DNA from: Klebsiella pneumoniae
GTDB taxonomy: Bacteria > Verrucomicrobiota > Verrucomicrobiia > Limisphaerales > SXTU01
Assembly: GCA_943330855.2 (NCBI GenBank)
Contig: CALQJI020000038.1
Coordinates: 1-48,466 of the forward strand
Length of the DNA stretch: 48,466 bases
Direction of reading: 5' to 3'
Position numbers and translations under genes: made by a program. The stretch's first letter is position 1, and each line of letters begins with the position of its first letter. The notes beneath the pieces are model-generated. The model was not told the origin of the DNA. It searched no databases and saw nothing but the letters and a program-made list of their open reading frames with translations. Shown here one piece after another: positions 17,726-25,744 of the stretch.

Positions 17726-18558
17726 AGACTTTTTTAGCCACGGATGGAACGCGGAAGAAACACGGATGGGATTTAGGCCGGAGCCGGAATGGTTTCTTCT
17801 TCGTGTTTAATCCGTGTTCAATCTGGGGCTCAAAAAACTTCTTCCGGCTGTGGCTGCTGCTCGTGTCCGTGTGGACCGTGGCCGCCCAGCCGGGGGCTGA
17901 GTTTGGGGCGGCGAACAAACTCTTCGAGCAGGGCAAATTCGCGGACGCGGCGGGAGCTTACGAGCGGCTCCTGTCCAACGGCCCCACGGCGGCGCTGCAC
18001 TTCAACCTCGCCAATGCGCGCTTCAAGAGCGGCCAACCGGGCAAGGCGATTTTCCACTACCACCAAGCGCTCCGTCTCGCCCCGCGCGACCCGGACGCGC
18101 GCGGCAATTTGCAGTTCGCCCGGCGCAGTCTCGGCGTGATGGTGGAGGAGAATCTCGGTCGTCACCTGCTCCGCCGGCACACGCTGGATGAGTGGGCGTG
18201 GCTCGCGGGCGCGGGCCTCGGCGGTTGGTTCCTGTTGCTCGCTCTCGGCGAGGCGTTGCCCGCGAAGCGCGCGGCTTTCGCCTGGCTTACGAAGACCTTC
18301 GCCGTCGCCGCCCTCACCTCCGCCGCCTTGCTCGGCACTGCGCACTGGGAGCGGAGCACGACGCGGCAAGCCGTCGTGGTAGTGCCGGAAGCCCCGGCCC
18401 GCCCCGGCCCGCTGGCGGAGTCGAAGGCCGCCTTCGCCCTGCGCGACGGAACCGAGGTCACCGTGCTCGACGCGCAGGAGGAGTGGTTGCACGTGCGCGA
18501 TGCCGGGCAGCGTGCGGGATGGGTGAAGCGCGACGCGCTCTGGCCGTTGTTGCCATGA
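17722..18558 (+). CDS. batE: BatE-type TPR/SH3 membrane protein
   Basis: 278 aa starting at the ATG that overlaps the batD stop (ATGA). Residues 5-35 are encoded by a degenerate R3 palindrome and precede the signal-like helix FRLWLLLVSVWTVAAQ. The mature part has TPR repeats (AANKLFEQGKFADAAGAYER, then ALHFNLANARFKSGQPGKAI), two transmembrane helices (about 160-180 and 195-212), and a C-terminal bacterial SH3-like domain (TEVTVLDAQEEWLHVRD, then GWVKRDALWPL). This matches BatE. It ends the operon and a hairpin follows. Confidence 0.86.
   Translation: MKTFLATDGTRKKHGWDLGRSRNGFFFVFNPCSIWGSKNFFRLWLLLVSVWTVAAQPGAEFGAANKLFEQGKFADAAGAYERLLSNGPTAALHFNLANARFKSGQPGKAIFHYHQALRLAPRDPDARGNLQFARRSLGVMVEENLGRHLLRRHTLDEWAWLAGAGLGGWFLLLALGEALPAKRAAFAWLTKTFAVAALTSAALLGTAHWERSTTRQAVVVVPEAPARPGPLAESKAAFALRDGTEVTVLDAQEEWLHVRDAGQRAGWVKRDALWPLLP
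17737..17828. repeat. Degenerate R3 palindrome at batE start
   Basis: Left side GCCACGGATGGAACGCGG with AAACACGGATGG, and right side GTGTTTAATCCGTGTTC, form an imperfect inverted repeat related to 11515-11586 and 38021-38180. It lies between the batE start codon and the signal-peptide codons. Confidence 0.7.
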
Positions 18559-18601
18559 AGTTGACCTAGGAATGGGCAGCCGGGGATTCATATGGAGGGC
18601 A

Positions 18602-18652
18602 GGAGAGCAGGAGGAAAACATCGCCGTTTCACGTCCTCACTTCCTGCTCTCC
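18602..18652 (+). terminator. Hairpin after batE
   Basis: GGAGAGCAGGA (18602-18612) pairs perfectly with TCCTGCTCTCC (18642-18652), followed by TTATTA. It may end the bat transcript, although the T-run is poor. It could equally be one more dispersed repeat; a related imperfect hairpin lies at 41133-41199. Confidence 0.45.
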
Positions 18653-18820
18653 TTATTAAGATCTTCACTCCACTCATGGCCGGAATTTCCGGTTGAAAGG
18701 CAGGTGCCAGCGGCCTACGGTTTTGGCCAAGCAATGGTTCCCAGAGCAATCCGCTGAACGGATGAGGTGTGTATCTGGGCACAGCTCAGACCCGGGAACA
18801 CAGGTCGGATTGAACACGGC

Positions 18821-20491
18821 ATGAAAGAAGACTTTTCCAATCCCTCCGGATCTTCCGCCTCAACTTCCTCAAGTGCCACGGCACGCACGCGGGTGCTGCT
18901 CATCGAGGACAATCCCGCCGATGCGTTGTTCGTGGATGCGCTGCTGGGCGGGGCCTATCTGGTGACGCAATCGACCGACCTGGGCGGCGGCATCGCGGCG
19001 GCGGCGCAATCGTCGTTCGACATCGTGTTGCTGGACTTGTTCCTGCCGGATAGCCGGGGATTGGACACGCTCGCGCAGTTCCAGACGCTGCATCCGGAGT
19101 TACCCATCCTCGTGATGAGCGGGCTGGATGATGAGCAGGTGGCGGAGTCCGCCGTGCACCACGGAGCGCAGGATTATCTGGTGAAGGGCCAGCTGGATGA
19201 AGTGCTTTTGCACCGCGCGGTGCGCTACGCCATCGAGCGCAAACGCGTCGAGCGCGCGCTGCGGGACTCAGAGGCGTTTTACCAATCACTGGTGGAGAAC
19301 CTGCCACAGTTCATCTACCGGAAGGACGTGCAGGGCCGGTTCACCTTCGCCAATCGACGCTTCTGCGTGGATTTGGGGAAAACCCTCGATGAAATCGCGG
19401 GCCGCACCGACTTTGACTTCTTCCCCGCTGAGTTGGCCGCGAAATACCAGGCCGACGATCAGCGGGTGATGGCGGCGGGAAAGCTCTTCGAAGCCGTCGA
19501 GGAACACACCCCACCCGGCGGTGAGAAGGAGCATGTGCAGGTGGTGAAGTCACCGGTGTTCGACGCGCACGGCAAGATCATCGGCACGCAGGGGATTTTC
19601 TGGGACGTGACGGCACGCGTGCGCGGCGAGGAGAAGCTGCGCAAGGCGCACGCGGACCTCGCTCGGAGCCGGGAGGATTTACTGCGCACGCTCGCCGACC
19701 TGCAACGCTCGCACAATCGGCTCAAGGAGGCGCAGGTCCAAATCATCGAAATGGAGAAGATGCAGTCCATCGGCCAGATGGCGGCGGGCATCGCGCACGA
19801 AGTGAAAAACCCGCTGGCCGTCATCCGCATGGGGATAGAGTTCCTCAAGGCCAGCTCCGAGGCCACCGAGGAGCCGGGCACCACCGTGTTGAAGGACATG
19901 GATGACGCCCTGCACCGGGCCGACGGCATCATCATGGGGTTGCTGGATTTCTCCACGCCCGGCAAGGCGGAACTGCGGCCCGGCGATTTGAACACGCTGT
20001 TGCGCAGCTCGCTCAACCTCGTCAAACACGAGCTGAAGGCCGAGCGGATCACCGTGGCGACGGAGTTTTGCGACAACCTCCCGGCGGCATTGGTGGATGC
20101 GAACAAGATCAAGCAGGTCTTCGTGAACGCTCTCACGAACGCCGCGCACGCGATGCCCGAGGGGGGCACGCTCACGGTGCGGACCTACATCAAGAAGCTC
20201 ACGCCCGAGGAGGCCAGCCCCAGCCCCGGCGCGCGGCAGACCCACGAGTTTCGCGCCGGCGAGCGCGTGCTGGTAACGGAGTTTGATGACACGGGCACGG
20301 GCGTCCCGGTGGACAAGCTGGGCCGGGTGTTCGAGCCGTTTTTCACCACGAAGGCCGCTGGCAAAGGCACGGGCTTGGGGCTAACGGTGTCGCGGAAGAT
20401 CATCGAACTCCACGAAGGCACCATCCAATTACAGAACCTCCACCCGTGCGGTGCGCGGGTCACCATCAGCCTACGAACGGAAAGGACCTGA
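18821..20491 (+). CDS. Hybrid sensor histidine kinase: REC-PAS-HisKA-HATPase
   Basis: 556 aa from ATG 18821 (MKEDFSNPSG); an upstream in-frame extension is not needed. An N-terminal receiver domain (about 25-140) has phosphoacceptor D72 in IVLLDLFLPDS and a conserved LVKG. A PAS domain (about 150-270, DSEAFYQSLVENLPQFIYRK) is followed by a coiled coil, then a HisKA domain with H326 in GIAHEVKNPLAV. The HATPase has N box NALTNAAHAM, G1 DTGTGVP and G2 GKGTGLGL. It is cytosolic, with no transmembrane helix. A receiver at the N terminus suggests that it takes input from another phosphorelay. The downstream response regulator starts 2 nt after its stop. Confidence 0.93.
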   Translation: MKEDFSNPSGSSASTSSSATARTRVLLIEDNPADALFVDALLGGAYLVTQSTDLGGGIAAAAQSSFDIVLLDLFLPDSRGLDTLAQFQTLHPELPILVMSGLDDEQVAESAVHHGAQDYLVKGQLDEVLLHRAVRYAIERKRVERALRDSEAFYQSLVENLPQFIYRKDVQGRFTFANRRFCVDLGKTLDEIAGRTDFDFFPAELAAKYQADDQRVMAAGKLFEAVEEHTPPGGEKEHVQVVKSPVFDAHGKIIGTQGIFWDVTARVRGEEKLRKAHADLARSREDLLRTLADLQRSHNRLKEAQVQIIEMEKMQSIGQMAAGIAHEVKNPLAVIRMGIEFLKASSEATEEPGTTVLKDMDDALHRADGIIMGLLDFSTPGKAELRPGDLNTLLRSSLNLVKHELKAERITVATEFCDNLPAALVDANKIKQVFVNALTNAAHAMPEGGTLTVRTYIKKLTPEEASPSPGARQTHEFRAGERVLVTEFDDTGTGVPVDKLGRVFEPFFTTKAAGKGTGLGLTVSRKIIELHEGTIQLQNLHPCGARVTISLRTERT

Positions 20492-20493
20492 CC

Positions 20494-20904
20494 ATGGACC
20501 AAAAGCGCATCCTCATCGTTGACGACGAACCTTCCATGACCCGGATGATCCGGCTCACGCTCGAGATGACCAAGCGTTATCATGTGCGGGAGGAAAATCA
20601 GGCCATTCACGCGCTGGCCACGGCGCGCGAGTTCAAGCCCGACCTCATCCTGCTCGATGTGATCATGCCCGGCGTGGACGGCGGCGAACTGGCCCGGCGC
20701 ATCAAAACCGACGCCGCGTTAAGCCATGTGCCGGTGATTTTCCTCACTGGCACCGTGACGAAAAAAGAGGCAGCGGAGGGCGCAGTCACCGCCGGCTACC
20801 CGCTCCTCTCCAAGCCAGTCAGCCTGAAGAGTCTGGTGGAATGTATGGAGAACACCTTCGCAGCGAAGGCCCACGAGGCCCCGAAGCCCCCGGCCAAGCC
20901 CTGA
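20494..20904 (+). CDS. Single-domain response regulator (CheY-like)
   Basis: 136 aa from ATG 20494. Receiver fold with acidic pair D10-D11 (ILIVDDEPS), phosphoacceptor D55 (LILLDVIMPG), Thr in FLTGTV and conserved Lys in LLSKPVSLKS. A short Ala/Pro/Lys-rich tail follows and no output domain is present. It is probably the partner of the adjacent kinase and acts by protein-protein contact, perhaps on the pilus machinery encoded next. Confidence 0.93.
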   Translation: MDQKRILIVDDEPSMTRMIRLTLEMTKRYHVREENQAIHALATAREFKPDLILLDVIMPGVDGGELARRIKTDAALSHVPVIFLTGTVTKKEAAEGAVTAGYPLLSKPVSLKSLVECMENTFAAKAHEAPKPPAKP

Positions 20905-20984
20905 GTTCCGCTGTCGAGCTGGCGGATGACACTGGCCCGGTGCATTGACGTCCCGCTGTTCGTCGGTAGCTTGCCGACACCCTT

Positions 20985-21254
20985 ATGGCCACCCACCTCC
21001 ACCTCGCCCCCAACACCACGCGCATCCACAAAAACGGCATCGAATTCCGCTGCGAGACGCCCATCGCGGCGTGGACGGAGATGACAGTGGCGTTGCGCGA
21101 CCCGGAGGACGGCCAGGACATCAGCGCGACGGGTGTGGTGGTGGACTGCCGGGGAGACCGACATCAGGGCTACTCGATCTCAATGGTGCTCATCGAGCTG
21201 ACTCCGCTGGCGCAGGCCCGACTGAGCCTGATGGCATATTCCAACTTGGCATGA
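20985..21254 (+). CDS. Small PilZ-like protein
   Basis: 89 aa. The pattern NGIEFRCETPIAAWTEMTVAL, then SATGVVVDCRGDRHQGYSIS, then a hydrophobic end resembles the beta-barrel part of PilZ proteins that often accompany verrucomicrobial pilus genes. The canonical c-di-GMP motif RxxxR is not clear, although DISATG fits D/NxSxxG in the wrong place. It may be a non-binding PilZ variant. It lies 27 nt before pilT, so it is likely in one transcript with it. Confidence 0.65.
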   Translation: MATHLHLAPNTTRIHKNGIEFRCETPIAAWTEMTVALRDPEDGQDISATGVVVDCRGDRHQGYSISMVLIELTPLAQARLSLMAYSNLA

Positions 21255-21281
21255 AATTGGGCGCTGGCTAAGGTCCGCCCC

Positions 21282-22442
21282 ATGTCATTGCCAATTGCTG
21301 AACCCGCCAACGAGGATGTCGCCTACTTCAATCAAATCCTGAAAGCCGGCGTCGAGGGCGGTTGCTCCGATGTCCACATCAAGGTCGGCACGCCCGCGTC
21401 TTTCCGGATCAGCCGCTCGTTTCACTCCATCGACTTCGTGCCCACGCAAGTGTGGATGCAGAGCGTCATTGACGGCATCTGCCCCAAGCACATGAAGGCC
21501 GGCTTGGAGGCTGACCGCGAGACGGACTTCTCCTACTCCGCGCCGGGCGTGGGCCGCTTCCGCACGAACGTGTTCCAGTCGCTGGGCCGCTGGTGCATCG
21601 TTATGCGCTACATCAAGAGCGTCGTCCCCTCCTTCGAGAAGCTCGGCCTGCCGGACATTCTCAAGACGGTGGCCGAGTCTCCGCGCGGCATCGTGCTCAT
21701 GGCCGGCACCACCGGTTCGGGCAAATCCACGACCCTCGCGGCGATGCTCGAGCATCTGAACAACAACTTCCGCAAGCACATCGTCACACTAGAGGATCCC
21801 ATCGAGTTCGTCTTCGAGGAGAACCAGTGCCTCATCGAACAGCGCGAGCTGAACCTCGACACGATGAGCTTCCATCGCGCGATGAAGAGCGCCCTGCGCG
21901 AAGACCCGGACGTGATCATGGTCGGCGAGATGCGCGACGCCATCAGCTTCCAGACCTCCATCAGCGCGGCGGACACGGGGCACACAGTCATCTCCACCAT
22001 GCACACCACGAGCGCGAACAGCTCGGTGGGCCGCATCTTGGAATACTTCAAACAGGACGAGCGCGACACCATCCGCCGCCAGCTCGCCGGCACGCTGCGC
22101 TCCGTCTGCTGCCAGCGCATGGTGCCGACGGCAGAAGGCGGGATGCGCCCGGCCCTGGAGATCATGATCAACACGATCTCCATCAGGAAGGCCATCGAGG
22201 AGAACCAGCTCGGCAAGCTTCTGCCCATCATCGAGGGCAGCCGCAAGATCGTTGAGACCGACGGCGTCTCACTCTGGGAGGATCAGGGCGAAGGCATGAT
22301 GAGCTTCAACCAGTGCATCTACAACCTGCTCCAGCAGGGCATCATCACCGAGGAGCGCGCGATGGAGAAAGCCTCGAACCCGCAGCAGCTCAAGATGTGG
22401 CTCGAAGGAATCTTCACCAGCTCCGGCGGCATCACGGGCTAG
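21282..22442 (+). CDS. pilT: PilT/PilU-type twitching motility ATPase
   Basis: 386 aa retraction ATPase. Walker A GTTGSGKST (142-150), Asp box EDPIEF (171-176), Walker B DVIMVGEMRD (210-219) and His box GHTVISTMHT (233-242) are all intact. The C-terminal AIRNL motif of PilT is replaced by KAIEENQLGKL, so it may be closer to PilU or a lineage-specific PilT. It drives pilus retraction at the inner membrane by binding the GspF/PilC platform. It is last in the kinase-regulator-PilZ-PilT run. Confidence 0.94.
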   Translation: MSLPIAEPANEDVAYFNQILKAGVEGGCSDVHIKVGTPASFRISRSFHSIDFVPTQVWMQSVIDGICPKHMKAGLEADRETDFSYSAPGVGRFRTNVFQSLGRWCIVMRYIKSVVPSFEKLGLPDILKTVAESPRGIVLMAGTTGSGKSTTLAAMLEHLNNNFRKHIVTLEDPIEFVFEENQCLIEQRELNLDTMSFHRAMKSALREDPDVIMVGEMRDAISFQTSISAADTGHTVISTMHTTSANSSVGRILEYFKQDERDTIRRQLAGTLRSVCCQRMVPTAEGGMRPALEIMINTISIRKAIEENQLGKLLPIIEGSRKIVETDGVSLWEDQGEGMMSFNQCIYNLLQQGIITEERAMEKASNPQQLKMWLEGIFTSSGGITG

Positions 22443-22599
22443 CCGGACGAGTCCGGCGGATCCCGAAACCCGAGGTCGAAAACGCCCGCGCTGCGCCGGT
22501 GATGCGCGGAGCACGTCCGGTGGTCACCCAACATCGGATTCCGGGTTCAACCTCGTTTCTCGACGACCGCTGCGCGCCGACAGTAAACGGCAGGCACGT

Positions 22600-23847
22600 T
22601 CACGGCCGGGAAATCTTGCCCCGCAGAAAATCCCCCGTCGCCAGCCCCAGTTGCCGGCCCACCATGCGATAGCCATCAGTCGTGCTGTGCGGTGTGTCCC
22701 AGACGGTCTCCAGGCATGTGGCCAAGGTGTGAGGATTGCCGTTGGCCGTCGCCCACTGGGCGCTCATTTGCTTCCACAACGGGTGATAGCTGGGGCCGGT
22801 AATGTGCGGCTTCTCATCCAGCACGAGCGGCGCCGTGATCCGGCGTTTGGCAGCCACGAGGAAATTTGTCTGGCTCACCCGCCCGGCCTCCGCCATGAAC
22901 TCCGATGGGCCGAAGAAGAAGTAGGGGCGTGACTCACCAGGCCCGGGATTGTGCAAGTCAAGGAACACATCGAACCGGTTGGCCTTCGCCAGCGCGCGCA
23001 ACCGCTGCTGCGCGGCGGCGACCTCGGGGTAAACTGGGTTGTCGTCCCAATCGCGATTGTGGTCGCGGGGCGCGGCTTCCTTGCCGCCGTTGCCGGTGGC
23101 GGCGTTGTCCACGTCCATGATGGGCACGATGAAAATCTCCGCCTGACTGCGCAGCCAACGCGCGTCAGCGTCGTCGCTCACGACCCACTCGGTGAAGCCA
23201 CGCGCCACCCAGCAGGAACCACTTTCCCACGCGTGCTGCCGCGCCTGCACCCAGATGCCCGGCGGCCTCGGGGCCGTCGCCTCACTCACGCGCAAGCCCC
23301 GCACCGGTCGCCCTTCGCGCGTGCGCGCCAGCTCGAATGCCTTCGCGCCAGTCAACTTCTTCTCCGCCTCAGCCAGCAGCGCGTCCGTGTCGCGCGGCGT
23401 GAAGGGCGGCCCCCACGCGACCCACAGCGGTCCGCCGGTGCCGATGACTTCGTAGCGGATGCGCGCGCCCTCGCGCTTACCCGGCGCAGTGTGCTGCCAA
23501 GTCTTACCGTCCGTGGAATACGTGGCCCGCGCCGGCATCGCCCAACTCGAAGCGAGCGGCTTGCCGGTGTCCTGCCCGTTGTTACGTGTCGGTCGGTCGC
23601 TGGCCGCGAGGTCCAGAGCCACGCTCTCGCCCTTCGCCACGCCATCCACGCGCAAATACCACCAGCACGGCCAGCCACGCTGCGGGTTGCCATCCGGCAT
23701 GAAGTGGATAACGCGCGCGGCTTGGTCGATGGACACGACCTTCGCAGAGCCGCCCTCGAAGTCCGTGCTCACGCGCAGGTCAGCGGCCGCCGCGCCCACG
23801 GTGAGGAAAGCGAAGCAGGCGGTCAGAATCAGACAGGCGGGTTTCAT
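22600..23847 (-). CDS. Secreted M14 zinc carboxypeptidase
   Basis: 415 aa from ATG 23847, which overlaps the kelch gene stop (ATGA). Signal peptide MKPACLILTACFAFLTVGAAA. An N-terminal beta domain (about 24-150) is the type often found before M14 domains. Zinc ligands H205 and E208 (QARQHAWESG) and H299 (DLHNPGP) are in place, as are substrate-binding N264-R265 (DHNRDW). A late Glu in CLETVWDTP is the likely general base. Family activity is removal of C-terminal residues from peptides. It is co-transcribed with the S9 peptidase run. Confidence 0.9.
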   Translation of the reverse strand: MKPACLILTACFAFLTVGAAAADLRVSTDFEGGSAKVVSIDQAARVIHFMPDGNPQRGWPCWWYLRVDGVAKGESVALDLAASDRPTRNNGQDTGKPLASSWAMPARATYSTDGKTWQHTAPGKREGARIRYEVIGTGGPLWVAWGPPFTPRDTDALLAEAEKKLTGAKAFELARTREGRPVRGLRVSEATAPRPPGIWVQARQHAWESGSCWVARGFTEWVVSDDADARWLRSQAEIFIVPIMDVDNAATGNGGKEAAPRDHNRDWDDNPVYPEVAAAQQRLRALAKANRFDVFLDLHNPGPGESRPYFFFGPSEFMAEAGRVSQTNFLVAAKRRITAPLVLDEKPHITGPSYHPLWKQMSAQWATANGNPHTLATCLETVWDTPHSTTDGYRMVGRQLGLATGDFLRGKISRP

Positions 23848-24881
23848 GGGAATTTGAGGGACCACACTTCCGGCGAACGGACGCCCGGCCGCTGCTCGCC
23901 GCTGACCACGACCCACGCGCCGTTCCACAACGCCGTCGGCACCGTCACACGCGGGGCCGGCATCGGCACCACTTCAGTCCAGCGGTCCGTGCGCGTGTTG
24001 TAGGCGATAGTCGAGCGGGGGAAACCTTTGTGCTCTGTCGGTGGCGTGGTGAGCTGCGCCGCGTCATCGCCGCTCAACACGAGAAATTCCTGCGCGCCCC
24101 GCGTCGGTGCGGGCGAGGGCGCGGCCACGGCGGCGCGCGGCAAGTCCGCGATGCGTTTCCAACCCTGCCCCGGTGTGTAGCGGTAGCCGTCGCGCAGGTA
24201 AGCCCTCACCGGTTTACCATCCGGCCCAGTCGACAAGTCCGTGCCGCTCACGAGAAAGAAGGAGCCGTCCTGTGCCGCCGCCACGGCGAGCATCCGCGCG
24301 GGGCCGGGCCACGGATCCAGCTCGCGCCAGGCTGGCGGGTTCGCAGCGAGGTTGAGTGCGAAGAACGTTTTAAGCGCACGGGTGGAGTCCGGCTGCTCAA
24401 GCCCGCCGGCAACGTAGAGCGTGTCGCCCAAGAGCGTGCCGCTCATGTTCGCGATGGCCCGGGGCAGCGACGGCAGCGGGTTCGCCTCCAGCTTCCCACC
24501 GCGCCACTCCAACCGGAAACACTCGGCGCGGTGCCCCTCCGCATCGCTACCGCCCACGCACACGACCCCGCCACCGTGCGTCACGCTCACGCCGTAGCCC
24601 AGCGGACGCGGCAGCTTTCCCGCGACCTTCCACAGGCCGTCCGGCTTCTCCAGCGCGAACACCGTGTCATACCAAATTTTCTTCCCGCCCGCCCACGGGC
24701 GCTTGTCCGGAAAGTTCGCGCCACCCGCCGCAAGCAACGCCCCCCCGCTCACGCCCGCGAACATAGAGGCGAAGCCCTCCTTGTCCGGCAGCGACGGGAG
24801 GCGCGACCATTCGGTGGAATCAGCAGCCAGCAAGCGGGTCGCACACATCAGGAGCAGCAGGGTTGGGCGGAGGGTTTTCAT
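23844..24881 (-). CDS. Secreted kelch-repeat beta-propeller, NanM/mutarotase-like
   Basis: 345 aa. Signal peptide MKTLRPTLLLLMCATRLLAA. Kelch blades are seen as repeated aromatic-Gly-Gly units (LLAAGGANFPD, VVCVGGSDAEG, LYVAGGLEQPD, FFLVSGTDLS, FLVLSGDDAA). The start WSRLPSLPDKEGFASMFAGV is typical of cyclically permuted mutarotase / N-acetylneuraminate epimerase proteins. Sialic acid activity is not shown; no nan genes are nearby. It overlaps the M14 gene by 4 nt. Confidence 0.83.
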   Translation of the reverse strand: MKTLRPTLLLLMCATRLLAADSTEWSRLPSLPDKEGFASMFAGVSGGALLAAGGANFPDKRPWAGGKKIWYDTVFALEKPDGLWKVAGKLPRPLGYGVSVTHGGGVVCVGGSDAEGHRAECFRLEWRGGKLEANPLPSLPRAIANMSGTLLGDTLYVAGGLEQPDSTRALKTFFALNLAANPPAWRELDPWPGPARMLAVAAAQDGSFFLVSGTDLSTGPDGKPVRAYLRDGYRYTPGQGWKRIADLPRAAVAAPSPAPTRGAQEFLVLSGDDAAQLTTPPTEHKGFPRSTIAYNTRTDRWTEVVPMPAPRVTVPTALWNGAWVVVSGEQRPGVRSPEVWSLKFP

Positions 24882-24923
24882 AATGAAGTTGAGCGGCGCG
24901 GCTGCCCCCGCTACGCCGTGCGT

Positions 24924-25679
24924 TCACCACTCACCTTTGCGGGAGAACTTCTGCTTCGCCGCGTCGCGGAAGGCTGCGCCAGCGGCGTCCATCTCCGCCA
25001 ACACCTGTTCGTAGGGCTTACCCGCTGCATCCCGCGCGGCGGCGATGACCGTGTTGCACTCGTTGCTATCCATGAAGCGCGCCGCCTCCAGCAGGCGCGG
25101 TTCGTCCTCAGGCGGCACTGCGAAGAAGCCATGTTTGTCTGCGTGAATGAGCTGCCCCGGCTCGATGCGTTGCCCGAACACCTCGACAGCGCAGCCCCAA
25201 CGCACCGGCGTGACCCACGCGTGACCCACGCAAAGACGGCGGGCGAGCGCCTTGAAGCCCGCGTTGGTCATCTCATCCAGATCGCGCACCGCGCCGTCCG
25301 TGATCGTGCCCACGCAGCCCAGCGCGCGGTGCGTGTTCGCGTTCACCTCGCCCCAGAACGAGCCGATGACGCGCGGCTTATCGAGGTCCTGCACCACAAC
25401 GATTTTCGGCCCCGGCACGCTGGCGAGGTAACGGCGGTAGTCAGTCTGGGCCCCAGCGTTTTCCTTGTGCGCGGGGTTGCTCGGCTCAATGACCACAGTC
25501 ACGGCGTAACCGATCATCGGCCCCATCTGCGGCATGAAGTCGCGCGTCTCCTCGAGGTTGATGCCATCGCGCGTGCGGTCCCGCTCCGTGATCTGCTCCC
25601 AGCCGTTATAGATGGTGGGGGTGTTCCAGCGCTGGAGCTGGTGGAGGTCGGCGTGGGTGAGAGTGCGGGTGGGCTTCAT
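24924..25679 (-). CDS. RraA / demethylmenaquinone methyltransferase-like family protein
   Basis: 251 aa from ATG 25679 (MKPTRTLTHADLHQL). The core VGTITDGAVRDLDEM is the conserved substrate/metal loop (GxxxDGxxRD) of the RraA-like fold, preceded by IVVVQDLD. Despite the old name these proteins are not methyltransferases. Members are RNase E regulators or 4-hydroxy-4-methyl-2-oxoglutarate / oxaloacetate aldolases. With an intact DG(A)xRD loop an aldolase is the more probable role. The surrounding genes are peptidases and a kelch protein and do not settle it. Confidence 0.85.
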   Translation of the reverse strand: MKPTRTLTHADLHQLQRWNTPTIYNGWEQITERDRTRDGINLEETRDFMPQMGPMIGYAVTVVIEPSNPAHKENAGAQTDYRRYLASVPGPKIVVVQDLDKPRVIGSFWGEVNANTHRALGCVGTITDGAVRDLDEMTNAGFKALARRLCVGHAWVTPVRWGCAVEVFGQRIEPGQLIHADKHGFFAVPPEDEPRLLEAARFMDSNECNTVIAAARDAAGKPYEQVLAEMDAAGAAFRDAAKQKFSRKGEW

Positions 25680-25744
25680 GTTTGGGATGCCGGAACTGGT
25701 GGCAGTCCGTGAGCAATCGCTCCTCGCGTCTGCATCGTCCCGAC

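Noticed and set aside
24924..25679. Calling the RraA-like gene a menaquinone methyltransferase
   Set aside because: The fold and the GxxxDGxxRD loop belong to the RraA/aldolase family; the methyltransferase name is a historical error.
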